64,000 nucleotides of DNA from Acidobacteriota bacterium (GTDB lineage Bacteria > Acidobacteriota > Terriglobia > Terriglobales > Acidobacteriaceae): assembly GCA_021779935.1 (NCBI GenBank), contig JAJXZT010000001.1:62001-126000 (forward strand), given 5' to 3'. This document shows, one piece after another, positions 28,132-37,061 of the stretch (within the stretch, counting starts at the first letter, position 1; the number at the start of each line of letters is the position of its first letter). Made by a program: the position numbers and the translations under genes. The notes under the pieces were generated by a model. The model saw only the letters and a list, made by a program, of their open reading frames with translations. It did no database searches and was not told where the DNA came from.

Positions 28132-28848
28132 CAATTTGCCCCTAAGAAATAGCAAACGATCACACACGCTCAAGGCTCTACGGCCGTAGCGTAATTTCGT
28201 GCACTGGCATTATCTTCACTCGAAGCAATTACCACAGTCCTGCAAAAATCAAGAGATCGAAGGCACTTCCTTAAGCGACACCGTCGAGGTGCACTCAGAT
28301 ACGCAGTAGAAGAGCGTACGCGACACACCCGTCACGACTTTACCGATCGGTCGAACGTCACCGTTAAGACCGACGCCTGCAACGAACACAACACGGGGAG
28401 AATAAATCTGAACTCAACCACCAAGAATCTAAACAAATATAACGGGTTATTATAGCGCTATTTCACACAGAAAGCCTCTGATCTGTCTACTTTCTACTTT
28501 CCATCGGTAGTAGTTCCATTTTCAGAACGCCTCGGGCCGAAATCATACGCAGAATTTACACATACCGTCATCGCAGCCCGATATCTCTCACAATTCAAAT
28601 TTGATAATATTTCTTCGCTCAGTACCACGGAATCAGAACTATACCCCTGTTTTCCTCGAAAACAACCTTACCCGTACTGTGAAAGTAAACTCTTATCACA
28701 GCCTAAATCCAATTTAACGCAAAAGTTTGTTCTGTTCGGAATTTGAAACAAAGGACGGATCGCCCTGGTAAATGGGGAATTCAGGCCAGAATACGTTACT
28801 AGCTGGACAGTTCGGCTCAGCGAGCCTCCCTGAGTCGCAGTCTCATCT
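28132..28848. other. AT-rich intergenic region upstream of the glycosylphosphotransferase
   Basis: About 700 bases with no credible gene on either strand. The composition is AT-rich from roughly 28380 to 28760, unlike the flanking housekeeping genes. It should hold the leftward promoter of the glycosylphosphotransferase and ends at the left terminus of the IS3-family element. No repeat or RNA structure stood out. Confidence 0.5.
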
Positions 28849-29927
28849 TGACCTGCTCCCCTGAATCCGCACATAACCGAGTATGATTTCGGATTCCGGA
28901 TAAACCGGGAAAGGGCGGAAGCATGTCACGAGGCAGACACACGGAAGCGGAGATGATTGGGGCGCTGAAGCAGATGGAAGCGGGGCGCAAGGCGGAAGAC
29001 GTGGCGTGGGAGATAGGCGTCAGTAAGCACACGATCTACGCCTGGTACGCCTGAAAGGCGAAGTACGGCGGGCTGGAAGTGAACGAAGCGCGCCGGTTGC
29101 GTGAGCTCGAGGACGAGAACCAGCGGCTGAAGAAGATCGTCGCGGATCTGAGCCAGGACCGGGAGATGCTGAAAGCGGTGATCGCAAAAAACGGCTGGAG
29201 CTCGTAGACCAGAGGACGGATGCGCGCTGGCTGCGCGAACAGTACGCGGCCAGCGAGCGCCGGGTCTGCGGGCTGCTGTCGGTGGCAGTCAGCAGTTATC
29301 GCTATGAAGCACGAGGAACGGATGATGCGCTGCGCACGAAGCTGGTCGAGATCGCCCGCGAGAAGCCGCGGTTCGGCTATCGGCGTTTGCATGTGTTGTT
29401 GCAGCGAAGTGGTGAGACCGTGAACTACAAGCTTGTGTATCGGGAAGCGGGGCTGTGCTTGCGGCGAAAGAAGTGCAAACACTGCATGCGAGTGAGTGCA
29501 CCATTGCGGCAGTGCACGGCGGCCAACCAGGAATGGACGCTGGACTTTGTGCATGATGCAATCGCCGCCGGTCGTACGATCCGCGTGCTGAGCGTGGTCG
29601 ATGCGTACACGCGCGAGTGCCTGGCGCTGGAAGTGGATACGAGCTTCGCCAGCCGGCGGGTGACGCGGGTACTGGACGAGATCATCGAGCGACGTGGCAG
29701 ACCGCTAGCGATTCGCTGTGACAACGGGCCCGAACTGATCAGCCGGCACTTCCGGGCGTGGTCAATTGAGCAGAAGATCGAGCTGGTGCACATCTATCCG
29801 GGAAAGCCGATGCGGAACGGGCGCTGCGAAAGCTTCAACGGTCGATTGCGGGAAGAATGCCTGCGGGTCAGTTGGTTTGAGAACTTGTTTGACACACGGA
29901 GGAAGATCGCAAACTGGCGGCAGGTCA
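28849..29927 (+). mobile_element. IS3-family insertion sequence, decayed
   Basis: An IS3-type element with orfA and orfB in the usual overlapping arrangement. The probable left end TGACCTGCTCCCC begins at 28849. At 29920-29927 an inverted match GCAGGTCA falls inside orfB, so the right end may have been joined to orfB by a deletion, or this match may be chance. The bases next to the two ends do not repeat (ATCT versus CGGG), so no target duplication is seen. OrfA carries an in-frame TGA and orfB has lost its usual C-terminus, so the copy is probably immobile. Confidence 0.7.
28923..29207 (+). pseudogene. IS3-family transposase orfA, interrupted by TGA
   Basis: Encodes a helix-turn-helix orfA: EAEMIGALKQMEAGRKAED, then EIGVSKHTIYAW, then a leucine-zipper-like ELEDENQRLKKIVADLSQD. 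After IYAW a 9-base repeat (TACGCCTGG TACGCCTGA) has added three codons, the last a stop at 29052-29054. The downstream part KAKYGGLEVNEARRL continues in the same frame. A slippery heptamer A-AAA-AAC lies at 29186-29192, just before the orfA stop, the standard -1 frameshift site for producing the OrfAB transposase. Confidence 0.8.
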
Positions 29928-30088
29928 CGGGCGGGAGCCCTCCCATTACGCGCAGGCTTGAGATTCATGCTGGAGTAACCTTCAGAATCGAACGTGAATT
30001 CTGCCCGCAAAGTGAGCCAAACATATGTGAGAGAATGACTTACAGAATCCCTTCAGGGATTTCGCTGAGGGAAAACAATAGCACCTGA
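29186..30088 (+). pseudogene. IS3-family transposase orfB (DDE), C-terminus lost
   Basis: Read in the -1 frame from the slippery site: KKRLELVDQRTDARWLREQY, then an HTH_21-like region and an rve integrase core. The catalytic triad is present: WTLDFVHD, IRCDNGPE, and CESFNGRLREECL with 35 residues between the second Asp and the Glu. After FDTRRKIANWR the family's usual YN..RPHSSLGY..P tail is absent and unrelated residues follow to the stop at 30088, which overlaps the end of the convergent glycosyltransferase gene. The copy therefore looks truncated or deleted at its right end. Confidence 0.8.
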
Positions 30089-31087
30089 CAACACAATTCC
30101 AATCCGTCGAGCAACCGTCTCCAATAGATAGCTCCTTCGCCCGTTCATGACAAACACCGACGGATGCTCCGGAGGCAACATTAACTTACGCCTATTGGAA
30201 ATGTCGCTTCCAATCTCAACCAGTTCCCGTCGCAATCGCTGCCGATAGGAACGCGAAAGACTCCATAGCATTTTGGCAGAACGTAGGAACAAAAGTGCCC
30301 GCTGCAGAAGGATATCCGATGTCCGAGCCACTGAAACGAAAGAAGTTCGCAAGAAAAGGCGAGTGTTGCGCTCGTTGAGGAAATAGATATATTCCGACAA
30401 TGCCTGACTCGACCCGCCACGGACGTGAAGCGTGACTGCATCGGGAATGTACAGCGTTCTCCATCCTCTCGTGCTGGCACGAAACGAAAGCTCGGCATCT
30501 TCCATGAATGCAAAAAAATGCTCGTCATAGAATTCTTCGCCGATGCGAATGTCCTTAAGCATCGCTCGACTGTACATCGCAGCTGCACCACAAGCGCCGT
30601 CCACGAATTCCCGCTTCTCGTATTGTCCGCGATCTTTCTCTCCGAAACCGCGATCAATGGCGACTCCCTCCCGGTAAAAGTAAATGCCCGTAGAGTCGAT
30701 GATAGAGGTGTCCGCAGCAGACACTAATTTTCCGATAACCGCTCCAACTCGATCATCGCGGAATGCGGCGACACATTTCTCAATATAATCGGGGCGCGGA
30801 AACGCATCCGCATTAAGTATCAGTACGAACTCGCCGGAACTCTCGCGAATTCCAAGATTATTCGCTTTCGCAAATCCCACGTTTGTACCAGTGAATAGCC
30901 GCAGCCGAGCTTCACTCGCCATTCGCTGTACAAGTGCTAGTGACCCGTCCGTCGATCCGTTGTCGATTACGAGAATCTCTATCTGTGGATAGCTCTGAGC
31001 CTCAATTGCCTGGATACAGCGCTCAATATGGACGCCACTGCTGAAGTTAATAATGATGACTGTAACCAGGCCTGATTGAATCTTCAA
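30053..31087 (-). CDS. Glycosyltransferase family 2 (rhamnosyltransferase-like)
   Basis: A 344-residue GT-A enzyme. The N-terminus has TVIIINFSSGVHIERCIQAI and VIDNGSTDGSL, and the nucleotide-sugar metal motif is LILNADAFP (about 97). FFAFMEDAELSFRA (about 200) is the acceptor-side E-D-x-E-like motif of WbbL-type rhamnosyltransferases. With dTDP-rhamnose made by the rml genes in the same island, rhamnose is a plausible donor, but this is inference. The end of the gene abuts the decayed insertion sequence. About 240 bases separate it from the methyltransferase gene upstream. Confidence 0.85.
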   Translation of the reverse strand: MKIQSGLVTVIIINFSSGVHIERCIQAIEAQSYPQIEILVIDNGSTDGSLALVQRMASEARLRLFTGTNVGFAKANNLGIRESSGEFVLILNADAFPRPDYIEKCVAAFRDDRVGAVIGKLVSAADTSIIDSTGIYFYREGVAIDRGFGEKDRGQYEKREFVDGACGAAAMYSRAMLKDIRIGEEFYDEHFFAFMEDAELSFRASTRGWRTLYIPDAVTLHVRGGSSQALSEYIYFLNERNTRLFLRTSFVSVARTSDILLQRALLFLRSAKMLWSLSRSYRQRLRRELVEIGSDISNRRKLMLPPEHPSVFVMNGRRSYLLETVARRIGIVLSGAIVFPQRNP

Positions 31088-31325
31088 TGGAGTATGCCTC
31101 GTGAGTTCAGTTCGTCGAGAGAACGTACATAATCATCAACGCCAGCCTGCTGCGACTGTACGAATATATGCTTTAGCTCAGCCCGCACTTTTTTCCCGGG
31201 AGCGTGTGACATTCTTGTCGCGTAGTAGCGTGCTTCCGCACAAATATGCTCGGACCTTTTATTGCAAGCGCCGTCTTTCGCAGTCTTCGAACCGGGTAAT
31301 CAATTTCCCGAGAGATTTATTCCCT

Positions 31326-32291
31326 CTATATTCGATGCAAGAAGAATGTCGCTTGATCGCCCTCGTGTTGTTGGTTGAGTTCTGCGGCGCGACGGCAAAA
31401 CTCGTTCATACGATCCTTCGAAAAATAATCGGAAAGGTGTGGGCGGCCATCCTCCAGAGGCACGTCGAGACGATATAGCTCCGAGCCCCAAAACATGAAA
31501 TCAAACGAGTCATACACGATATCAGAGACGGCAAATCCGCTTTTCTCCGCTGCCAATCGAAAGCTTTTCTCAGAATGCACGCAGAGATGCCGAGGAGCAT
31601 CCAATTGCACCCAATCAACTCCGTATTCCTTCCACGCCCAACTAGCGAGAGGGATGCGTACGATACAAGTACCGCCGGTACGCAGTTTGGAAAGTACCAA
31701 TTGCAGGGTCCCAACTTGGTCAGCGATGTGTTCGATCGAATGATTGAAGAGGACACAGTCGAACTGCTCGGAGACGGCCTGGAGTTCACATTGCCTGATG
31801 ACTACGCCCTGGGCGTCGGAATTTCCAGGAGCGAAACGATCAATGCCCATAGCAGTAAATCCGGCCGCCCGGAGATCCTTTACAAGCAAACCAGCGCCAC
31901 AACCGACATCGAGAATGCGCATTTCGGGTTTGAGTCGCAGAGCATGAGCCAACTCGGCAGTCGTGAACCGATGGAACGGAGTCGCAGCGTTCAAGAACAA
32001 CCGGCTCTTGATAGCGCAAGAAACCAATGACTGCCTTACCCGCGCTTTGATCGCGTGATTGGATGCGGCGGCGTGCGGATTATAAGTGTGAGGATAGTAT
32101 TGCCCAAGATCCGCCGGGATATCGGAGATTCGCAAGATACCGCAGCCCGAACATTCGAAATAGGTGAACTGTTCCCGAGTGCCGAACATCATTTCACGGG
32201 CGACATACGTCTTCACTTCTTGTTGTGTTCCACAAAGTTCACACGCCATAAATTCAAATATACTATATGCCTTCGGCAACACTCTGTTCAT
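31326..32291 (-). CDS. Class I SAM-dependent methyltransferase with N-terminal zinc-ribbon-like motif
   Basis: A 321-residue methyltransferase of the kind found in polysaccharide loci. A CxxC pair (ACELCG) near residue 18 and a second one (CSGCGIL, about 45) form a probable zinc ribbon. The SAM domain begins with MRILDVGCGAGLLVKDLRAAGF (about 117; the acidic-glycine loop is DVGCGAG), with FNHSIEHI as motif post I. It may methylate a sugar of the repeat unit. The ATG at 32291 is chosen; ATG 32249 is possible. It lies just downstream of the capsule-type transferase gene. Confidence 0.8.
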   Translation of the reverse strand: MNRVLPKAYSIFEFMACELCGTQQEVKTYVAREMMFGTREQFTYFECSGCGILRISDIPADLGQYYPHTYNPHAAASNHAIKARVRQSLVSCAIKSRLFLNAATPFHRFTTAELAHALRLKPEMRILDVGCGAGLLVKDLRAAGFTAMGIDRFAPGNSDAQGVVIRQCELQAVSEQFDCVLFNHSIEHIADQVGTLQLVLSKLRTGGTCIVRIPLASWAWKEYGVDWVQLDAPRHLCVHSEKSFRLAAEKSGFAVSDIVYDSFDFMFWGSELYRLDVPLEDGRPHLSDYFSKDRMNEFCRRAAELNQQHEGDQATFFLHRI

Positions 32292-32353
32292 GCTTTGGGC
32301 GTCGTGGATTCTTGTTTTACTCCGAGTCGCCGCCAGCAATTAGAGCCGTAAGC

Positions 32354-33742
32354 TCAGCGTAGTCCTTGCACAAATTTGGAAAAAACTGCGTGATTAAAAG
32401 TTTCGAAAAAACGCGAACCGCCGGCGTGTTGCCTTGCAGGCTTAAACAATTCTTCGCGCAGTTCCCGGCCAGTAAAAAACAGATGAACATCGGGCCGCGA
32501 GAAAAGGTCCTGATGCGACACGTAGCCGCCCTTTCGCAAGATGTGCACCGGGACTCCGTGGTCCAGAGCTTCATACGCGGCTGTTGACTGCACTACGATG
32601 ACATCCGACGCATCTGCCATAAGCTCGCGAATACTCTTCTCCATGCCTACAACGGCAAGATTTGGAATTCCTCGGTAATCCGTCTCGATCTTTGCGCGAT
32701 CCGGCAATTGAGCGGGATGAAGTTTCATGATGAAGGCTTGGTTCGGCATCGATTGCGCAAGTTCCACCGCGAGTGGAGATAAGAATTTATGGAAGATTTC
32801 TGCACTCACGAACACCGCTGGCCCCGTTCGCGTTGAACGCGCACCCGCACTGGTAAACCGATTATTCCCGACGGCTACCATTTGGGTTCCAGGCATACGG
32901 CATTGATGTTTCCAGTACTCTGAAAACAACAACAACGCATCTGGAACAAGAACGGTCTCTCCCGCAGACAGGTCCGGAGGATAGGAATAAGCTGGATGCA
33001 TCAAGTTGATGACGCCATGTTGGCACTCTATGACTGGGATATGGCGCTTCCGAGCCTCACTAATCAGGCCCTTCTGTATTCCATTTTGCGTCATCAGGAC
33101 GAGGCGAGGCCGTGATCGGTCAAGAACTTCTCGCCAAACCCGCTGTTGAACCAATTGGATACTATAGGTACTGCGAACAATTTCGAGTAGATGAAGCGCT
33201 TCCACGGCAAAGTACTTCCGCGCTGCATCCGCGATCACGTTCCCCATATCGCGAAGATAGTGCTGATATGTGGCAGGGGGGCGATATACGCGCGACGCAA
33301 TACCAATGAGCGTATTGATATTAAGGTCGTACAACAGGTTCTGCTGTGATTCGATTCTCAGGATGGAGCCAACCTGCGACAGTGTGCGGACAGCATCATC
33401 GGACGCAAAATCAATCGCGCCACCATCAGAATCGTTGTACCGGCTGCAAACATAGACGGCGAAATCGGCTGGCCGAATACGCTTTAAACGGACCCACTGA
33501 TTCGCCATCGAGCTGACTTTAGACAACGCGCCGTAAAACTTCCTCACCGGATTTAACGGAATTCGATTTACGTTCACACTCGGGAGCTGGTCAGATTTGT
33601 TTACCTCGTCGAAAAGCGAGAGGAATATCTCGAATCGCACAAAATCCCAGAAAGGATCTCCATTCGGCGCGCGAAGTGCAAAAAAGCGCTCCTTTATCTC
33701 CATCTGGAAAAACATGTGGGCGAACTCATCGATCTGCATCAA
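32354..33742 (-). CDS. Capsule polysaccharide-type GT-B glycosyltransferase-like protein
   Basis: A 462-residue soluble protein. Its central motif PVIECQHGVINLMHPAYS (about 240) matches the H-G-containing region of capsule polysaccharide synthesis proteins. The C-terminal half has FIMKLHPAQLPDR and VVQSTAAYEALDHGVPVHIL, the nucleotide-binding layout of GT-B enzymes. The first 180 residues are not recognisable. It probably adds a sugar to the lipid-linked repeat unit; donor unknown. Its start overlaps the stop of the flippase gene by about four bases, so the two are translationally coupled. Confidence 0.7.
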   Translation of the reverse strand: MMQIDEFAHMFFQMEIKERFFALRAPNGDPFWDFVRFEIFLSLFDEVNKSDQLPSVNVNRIPLNPVRKFYGALSKVSSMANQWVRLKRIRPADFAVYVCSRYNDSDGGAIDFASDDAVRTLSQVGSILRIESQQNLLYDLNINTLIGIASRVYRPPATYQHYLRDMGNVIADAARKYFAVEALHLLEIVRSTYSIQLVQQRVWREVLDRSRPRLVLMTQNGIQKGLISEARKRHIPVIECQHGVINLMHPAYSYPPDLSAGETVLVPDALLLFSEYWKHQCRMPGTQMVAVGNNRFTSAGARSTRTGPAVFVSAEIFHKFLSPLAVELAQSMPNQAFIMKLHPAQLPDRAKIETDYRGIPNLAVVGMEKSIRELMADASDVIVVQSTAAYEALDHGVPVHILRKGGYVSHQDLFSRPDVHLFFTGRELREELFKPARQHAGGSRFFETFNHAVFSKFVQGLR

Positions 33743-35079
33743 TCCATCTCAACCGGTGTGATATCAGGTGCCTGCTCATTCCTCCCGTTTCGGCGCCGGT
33801 CATGTGACAAACATGCTTTCCTGCTCACCAGCGCGGAAGTTGCCGCCATGATGAATGTGGCAATCAGCATTGATACCGAAGAAGCAACAGCCAAGGAGAC
33901 ATGCATGAGCCTGGCAAGAAAATACCAGACCGATACAAACGACAAACAGCCGACACACCAATTGATGACGTAAAGATCCTGCCGTTTGATCACGTTGTAG
34001 ATGTTATCAAACAGATACAACCCCATTGCAAGCCCAAGGAACGCCGATAATTGACCTGCGCGAATTCCCGGCGCGTATTTGGGGAGCACAATATGCACGA
34101 ATGGCGGCACAAGGAACCAGCCACACACACCTGCAAAAAGTCCTACCATGGAAGCACCAAATGCACCCTTCTTCGCGAGTCGCCAGACGTCCATTGCACA
34201 GTGAGTTTCGCCATACCGATGCGCCATTTGCGGGTACAAGACCGTGGTGAAGGCAATCGGAATCGAGCGCGCCAACGTACCGGCCTGGATCGCCAGCGTG
34301 AAGTAGCCGAGTATTTGAGTAGACCTGACTAGCATTAACCGGTCCAGGGACATGAAGAACGTGCCCAACTGTCCAACAAGCCAGATTGGAATGCCAACCT
34401 TGGCAAGTTGCACAAGCCGACGCGTTCCCCACTGCGGTTTTACCGGCATTGGTCGCCGGATGTAAAAAACTACAACACCTAGGATGCTCAGCAACGAAGC
34501 GCGCAGGAGAAGTCCATGAAAATGGGCCCTCCACACCAGCAGTACAAGTGCCGCGCCAATTAGCGCAACTACAACAGCATTCCTTGCGAGCCGGTGAAAC
34601 TCGCCATGCGTCCTATAGGTCGCAGCCAAGTAAAATGTCGGCCAAGAACAAATCACAGCCACCGAAACAGCGAGTGAAGTGAAGCACAATTCCGGTTGGC
34701 CCGTCGTCCAGAACCAGATCGCGATAAGCACACCACATATGGTCGAAATTCCAACTAGGACCCATACCCACGCGTATGCCGCCTCCGCCATGTGCAATGC
34801 GCCATCCTTGTCACCGGTGCCAATCAGGTAAGGGAGTTCGCGGTTCAGGCCATTGAACACGCCCAATTGCAGGGTTGGAGTGTACAAACTGACCAGCAAG
34901 GCGGCATTCCAGACACCCATATCCCGAGGGTTTGTCCACCGGGCCACCAATACGCTGGCCACCATGGTAACCAAGCTCGCAAGAAAGTTCCCGCTGATGA
35001 GTTTGGCAACGGACTTGAGCGTAGTCGTGAGTGCAAATTGGCTTTTGAAGCGTTGCGTCAGCGAGTCGGGGATAGCCAT
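33739..35079 (-). CDS. Oligosaccharide flippase, Wzx/MATE-like
   Basis: A 446-residue integral membrane protein with about twelve hydrophobic helices. The start region SVAKLISGNFLASLVTMVASVLVARWTNPRDMGVWNAA (first half) resembles the polysaccharide transport family N-terminus (Wzx/RfbX). A flippase moves the finished undecaprenyl-linked repeat unit across the inner membrane for Wzy polymerisation. The flippase type is supported by fold and context only. It is followed directly by the capsule-type transferase and lies about 240 bases downstream of the ptmE-like gene. Confidence 0.85.
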   Translation of the reverse strand: MAIPDSLTQRFKSQFALTTTLKSVAKLISGNFLASLVTMVASVLVARWTNPRDMGVWNAALLVSLYTPTLQLGVFNGLNRELPYLIGTGDKDGALHMAEAAYAWVWVLVGISTICGVLIAIWFWTTGQPELCFTSLAVSVAVICSWPTFYLAATYRTHGEFHRLARNAVVVALIGAALVLLVWRAHFHGLLLRASLLSILGVVVFYIRRPMPVKPQWGTRRLVQLAKVGIPIWLVGQLGTFFMSLDRLMLVRSTQILGYFTLAIQAGTLARSIPIAFTTVLYPQMAHRYGETHCAMDVWRLAKKGAFGASMVGLFAGVCGWFLVPPFVHIVLPKYAPGIRAGQLSAFLGLAMGLYLFDNIYNVIKRQDLYVINWCVGCLSFVSVWYFLARLMHVSLAVASSVSMLIATFIMAATSALVSRKACLSHDRRRNGRNEQAPDITPVEMD

Positions 35080-35318
35080 GTGTAAGTCCGTTGATGGTTC
35101 CGTTGGATTCGGTGCATCACTTTCATAACGTCAGAGGCGCCTTCAGTCGCTCAGGTGGAAGCAGCTCACTTCGAGGCGACGGAAAACCGCTTCGGTATCG
35201 ATATCCAGCGATCGCCCTTCGGGCATTTCAAAGCCGACCGTCTCGTCCAATAAGAATATTTGGGAATTCTTTTGAGTTGCCACATGCCGAGGCCGCTCTT
35301 GCTATAGCCTACAAGTAA

Positions 35319-36368
35319 TCATTGGAACTTCGCATCGAACTCGGCCTTTGCGATATTCAGATCCGAATGCCGGCCAATATCAACCCAATACTCCCGGATG
35401 GGAAATACTGCATGCGGAAACTTCGCATCTATTGCTTTCTCGAACACATCCGTCATGTCGATTTCTTCCTCGTCCTGGACAAGGTCAATCATTTCTGGAT
35501 CAAGGACGTAGATGCCCGCATTCACAAAGAACTTTTGCGTGGGCTTTTCTTGAATCTCAAGAATGTGATAACCGTCGACTTTCACCACGCCGTATGGAAC
35601 CTGAAATTCATAATCGCGGACACACATCGTAGCTTTGGAGTTTTGAGTGGCGTGAAACTCGAGAAGATGGTTGAAGTTTACCTTCGTAAGAATGTCCCCA
35701 TTCATGAGAACAAAAGGTAGCGTCGGCTTCTCCTCCAACAGGCACAATGCCCCAGCCGTCCCCAGCGGCTTCGACTCGCGGAGGTATTCAATGTTGGTGC
35801 CCCAACGCGAACCATTGCCAAAATAATCAATGATCATGTCGGCCTTATAGTTGACAGCTATGGAGAAGTTACGGAACCCATACTCGACAAGGTTAAGCAA
35901 CACGGTCTCAAGAATTGGGCGTCCTCCGACCGGAAGCATCGGTTTTGGGCAATCGTCAGTTAAAGGAGACAATCGCCTTCCAAAACCTCCTGCCATGAGA
36001 ACCACGCGGTTCATCAGGATCGGCGGAGCAAGTATGTCATCGATAATCTCCAACCCGGCGAGAGTGCCGTCAAGCGTAAGGATTGGCATCTGCCGGACGT
36101 GCAGTTGCCGCATTCGAGCAACAATCGCTTCGCGACTGTCGCCCAAGATCGCCGTCTTCGGGTTCGGGTTCATGACCGTCGATACGGGATCACTTAGAGG
36201 GATGCTATGGAGCATGGCGCGACGAATGTCTCCGTCCGTCAAGGTTCCGCACAGGTTGCCGCCATCCACGACTAGCGCGATTTGAAGTGAACTTTCGTCA
36301 ATTGTCCTTATGGCCTCGGCAATCGAGGAGGCCCGAGAGATGCAGGCTCGTTTCCAATTGTGCGGCAT
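35319..36368 (-). CDS. ptmE: CBS-domain sugar nucleotidyltransferase (PtmE-like)
   Basis: A 349-residue enzyme with two CBS motifs at the N-terminus (residues 1-115; TLTDGDIRRAMLHSI and LEIIDDIL are typical) followed by a nucleotidyltransferase: VVLMAGGFGRRLSPLTDDCPKPMLPVGG, GTAGAL, and VLMNGDIL with the metal-binding Asp. CBS-NTases of this layout, such as Campylobacter PtmE, make the GDP-amino-sugar that enters the GDP-linked legionaminic acid pathway. LegB, LegC and LegG homologues lie upstream in the same operon, which supports that role. Gene symbol is by homology of layout and context. Confidence 0.8.
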   Translation of the reverse strand: MPHNWKRACISRASSIAEAIRTIDESSLQIALVVDGGNLCGTLTDGDIRRAMLHSIPLSDPVSTVMNPNPKTAILGDSREAIVARMRQLHVRQMPILTLDGTLAGLEIIDDILAPPILMNRVVLMAGGFGRRLSPLTDDCPKPMLPVGGRPILETVLLNLVEYGFRNFSIAVNYKADMIIDYFGNGSRWGTNIEYLRESKPLGTAGALCLLEEKPTLPFVLMNGDILTKVNFNHLLEFHATQNSKATMCVRDYEFQVPYGVVKVDGYHILEIQEKPTQKFFVNAGIYVLDPEMIDLVQDEEEIDMTDVFEKAIDAKFPHAVFPIREYWVDIGRHSDLNIAKAEFDAKFQ

Positions 36369-36376
36369 CGTTGTTA

Positions 36377-37057
36377 TCAGTTTCGGTCAGCCTTTTGGGC
36401 GATAACAATCCACTCAATAATGTTGGCGCTGCGATTTCCGTCAGATCGAGATACGCGATCGATCGAATTAACCTCGAGCGGACTTAATAAATCTTTGATT
36501 TCACTTTCATCGGTGAATCTGGAAACTCCCTTGCCTCTGAGGGGTCCCTCCGATGCCAGCCAGGCATTATGGCCAATTTTAGAACCGATACCATCGCCCG
36601 AAGATCCGCTGGCAAACATCTTACTGAAAAGCTTGCCACTTGGTTTCAGCACCCGATGGGCTTCCTGGTATATCCGTCTCGCGTCATCATAAAGATTCGC
36701 GTAGATACACTCATTGTCAACGACAGCGTCAAAAAAGTCGTCACCATACGGCAAGCTGGAAACATCTCCCACCGATAACTCCCCGTGTCATCCTGACACT
36801 TCGGCGGCCATCCGCTGCCTGCAAATTGTGATCGCGGTCGTTGAGCCATCGATTCCGTACGCGGAAAATCCTTCCTTTGCAATGTACCAAACGTTCGCCC
36901 CTGGTCCGCAGCCAACTTCAAGAATTCGAATGGCATCACGTTCAGGTACCGTGTAGAAATTGCGCGCAACAAAGCGTATGACGTCCTCGCTAGGATATTT
37001 CCCCCAAGCCTGACTGCGAAATATATCTTCCCATGTGCGGTCCCACGGCATATTCAA
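36377..37057 (-). pseudogene. SAM-dependent methyltransferase split by one in-frame TGA
   Basis: Two open pieces in the same frame, 37057-36788 and 36772-36377, give a single class I methyltransferase (226 codons). The first piece holds RILEVGCGPGANVWYIAKEGF and YGIDGSTTAI, that is SAM motif I and post I. After SG a TGA at 36788-36790 interrupts, then HGELSVGDVSSLPYGDDFFDAVVDNE continues with motif II and III. A single base change (for example CGA to TGA) would explain it. A GTG at 36772 could start the second half alone, but that half lacks the SAM-binding loop. It sits four bases after the FemAB-like gene. Confidence 0.8.
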
Positions 37058-37061
37058 ACTC

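Noticed and set aside
28181-28193. GGCCGTAGCGT resembles the ops/RfaH element (GGCGGTAGCGT)
   Set aside because: It is on the plus strand while the adjacent polysaccharide gene is transcribed leftward, and there is one core mismatch; most likely chance.
29036-29554. Minus-strand 172-codon open frame in the insertion sequence
   Set aside because: It is opposite to the transposase and has no family pattern.
36788-36790. TGA in the methyltransferase considered as selenocysteine or a recoded codon
   Set aside because: No selenocysteine element or conserved Cys at that position is visible, and TGA is used as a normal stop by many intact genes here (for example korA and tpiA).
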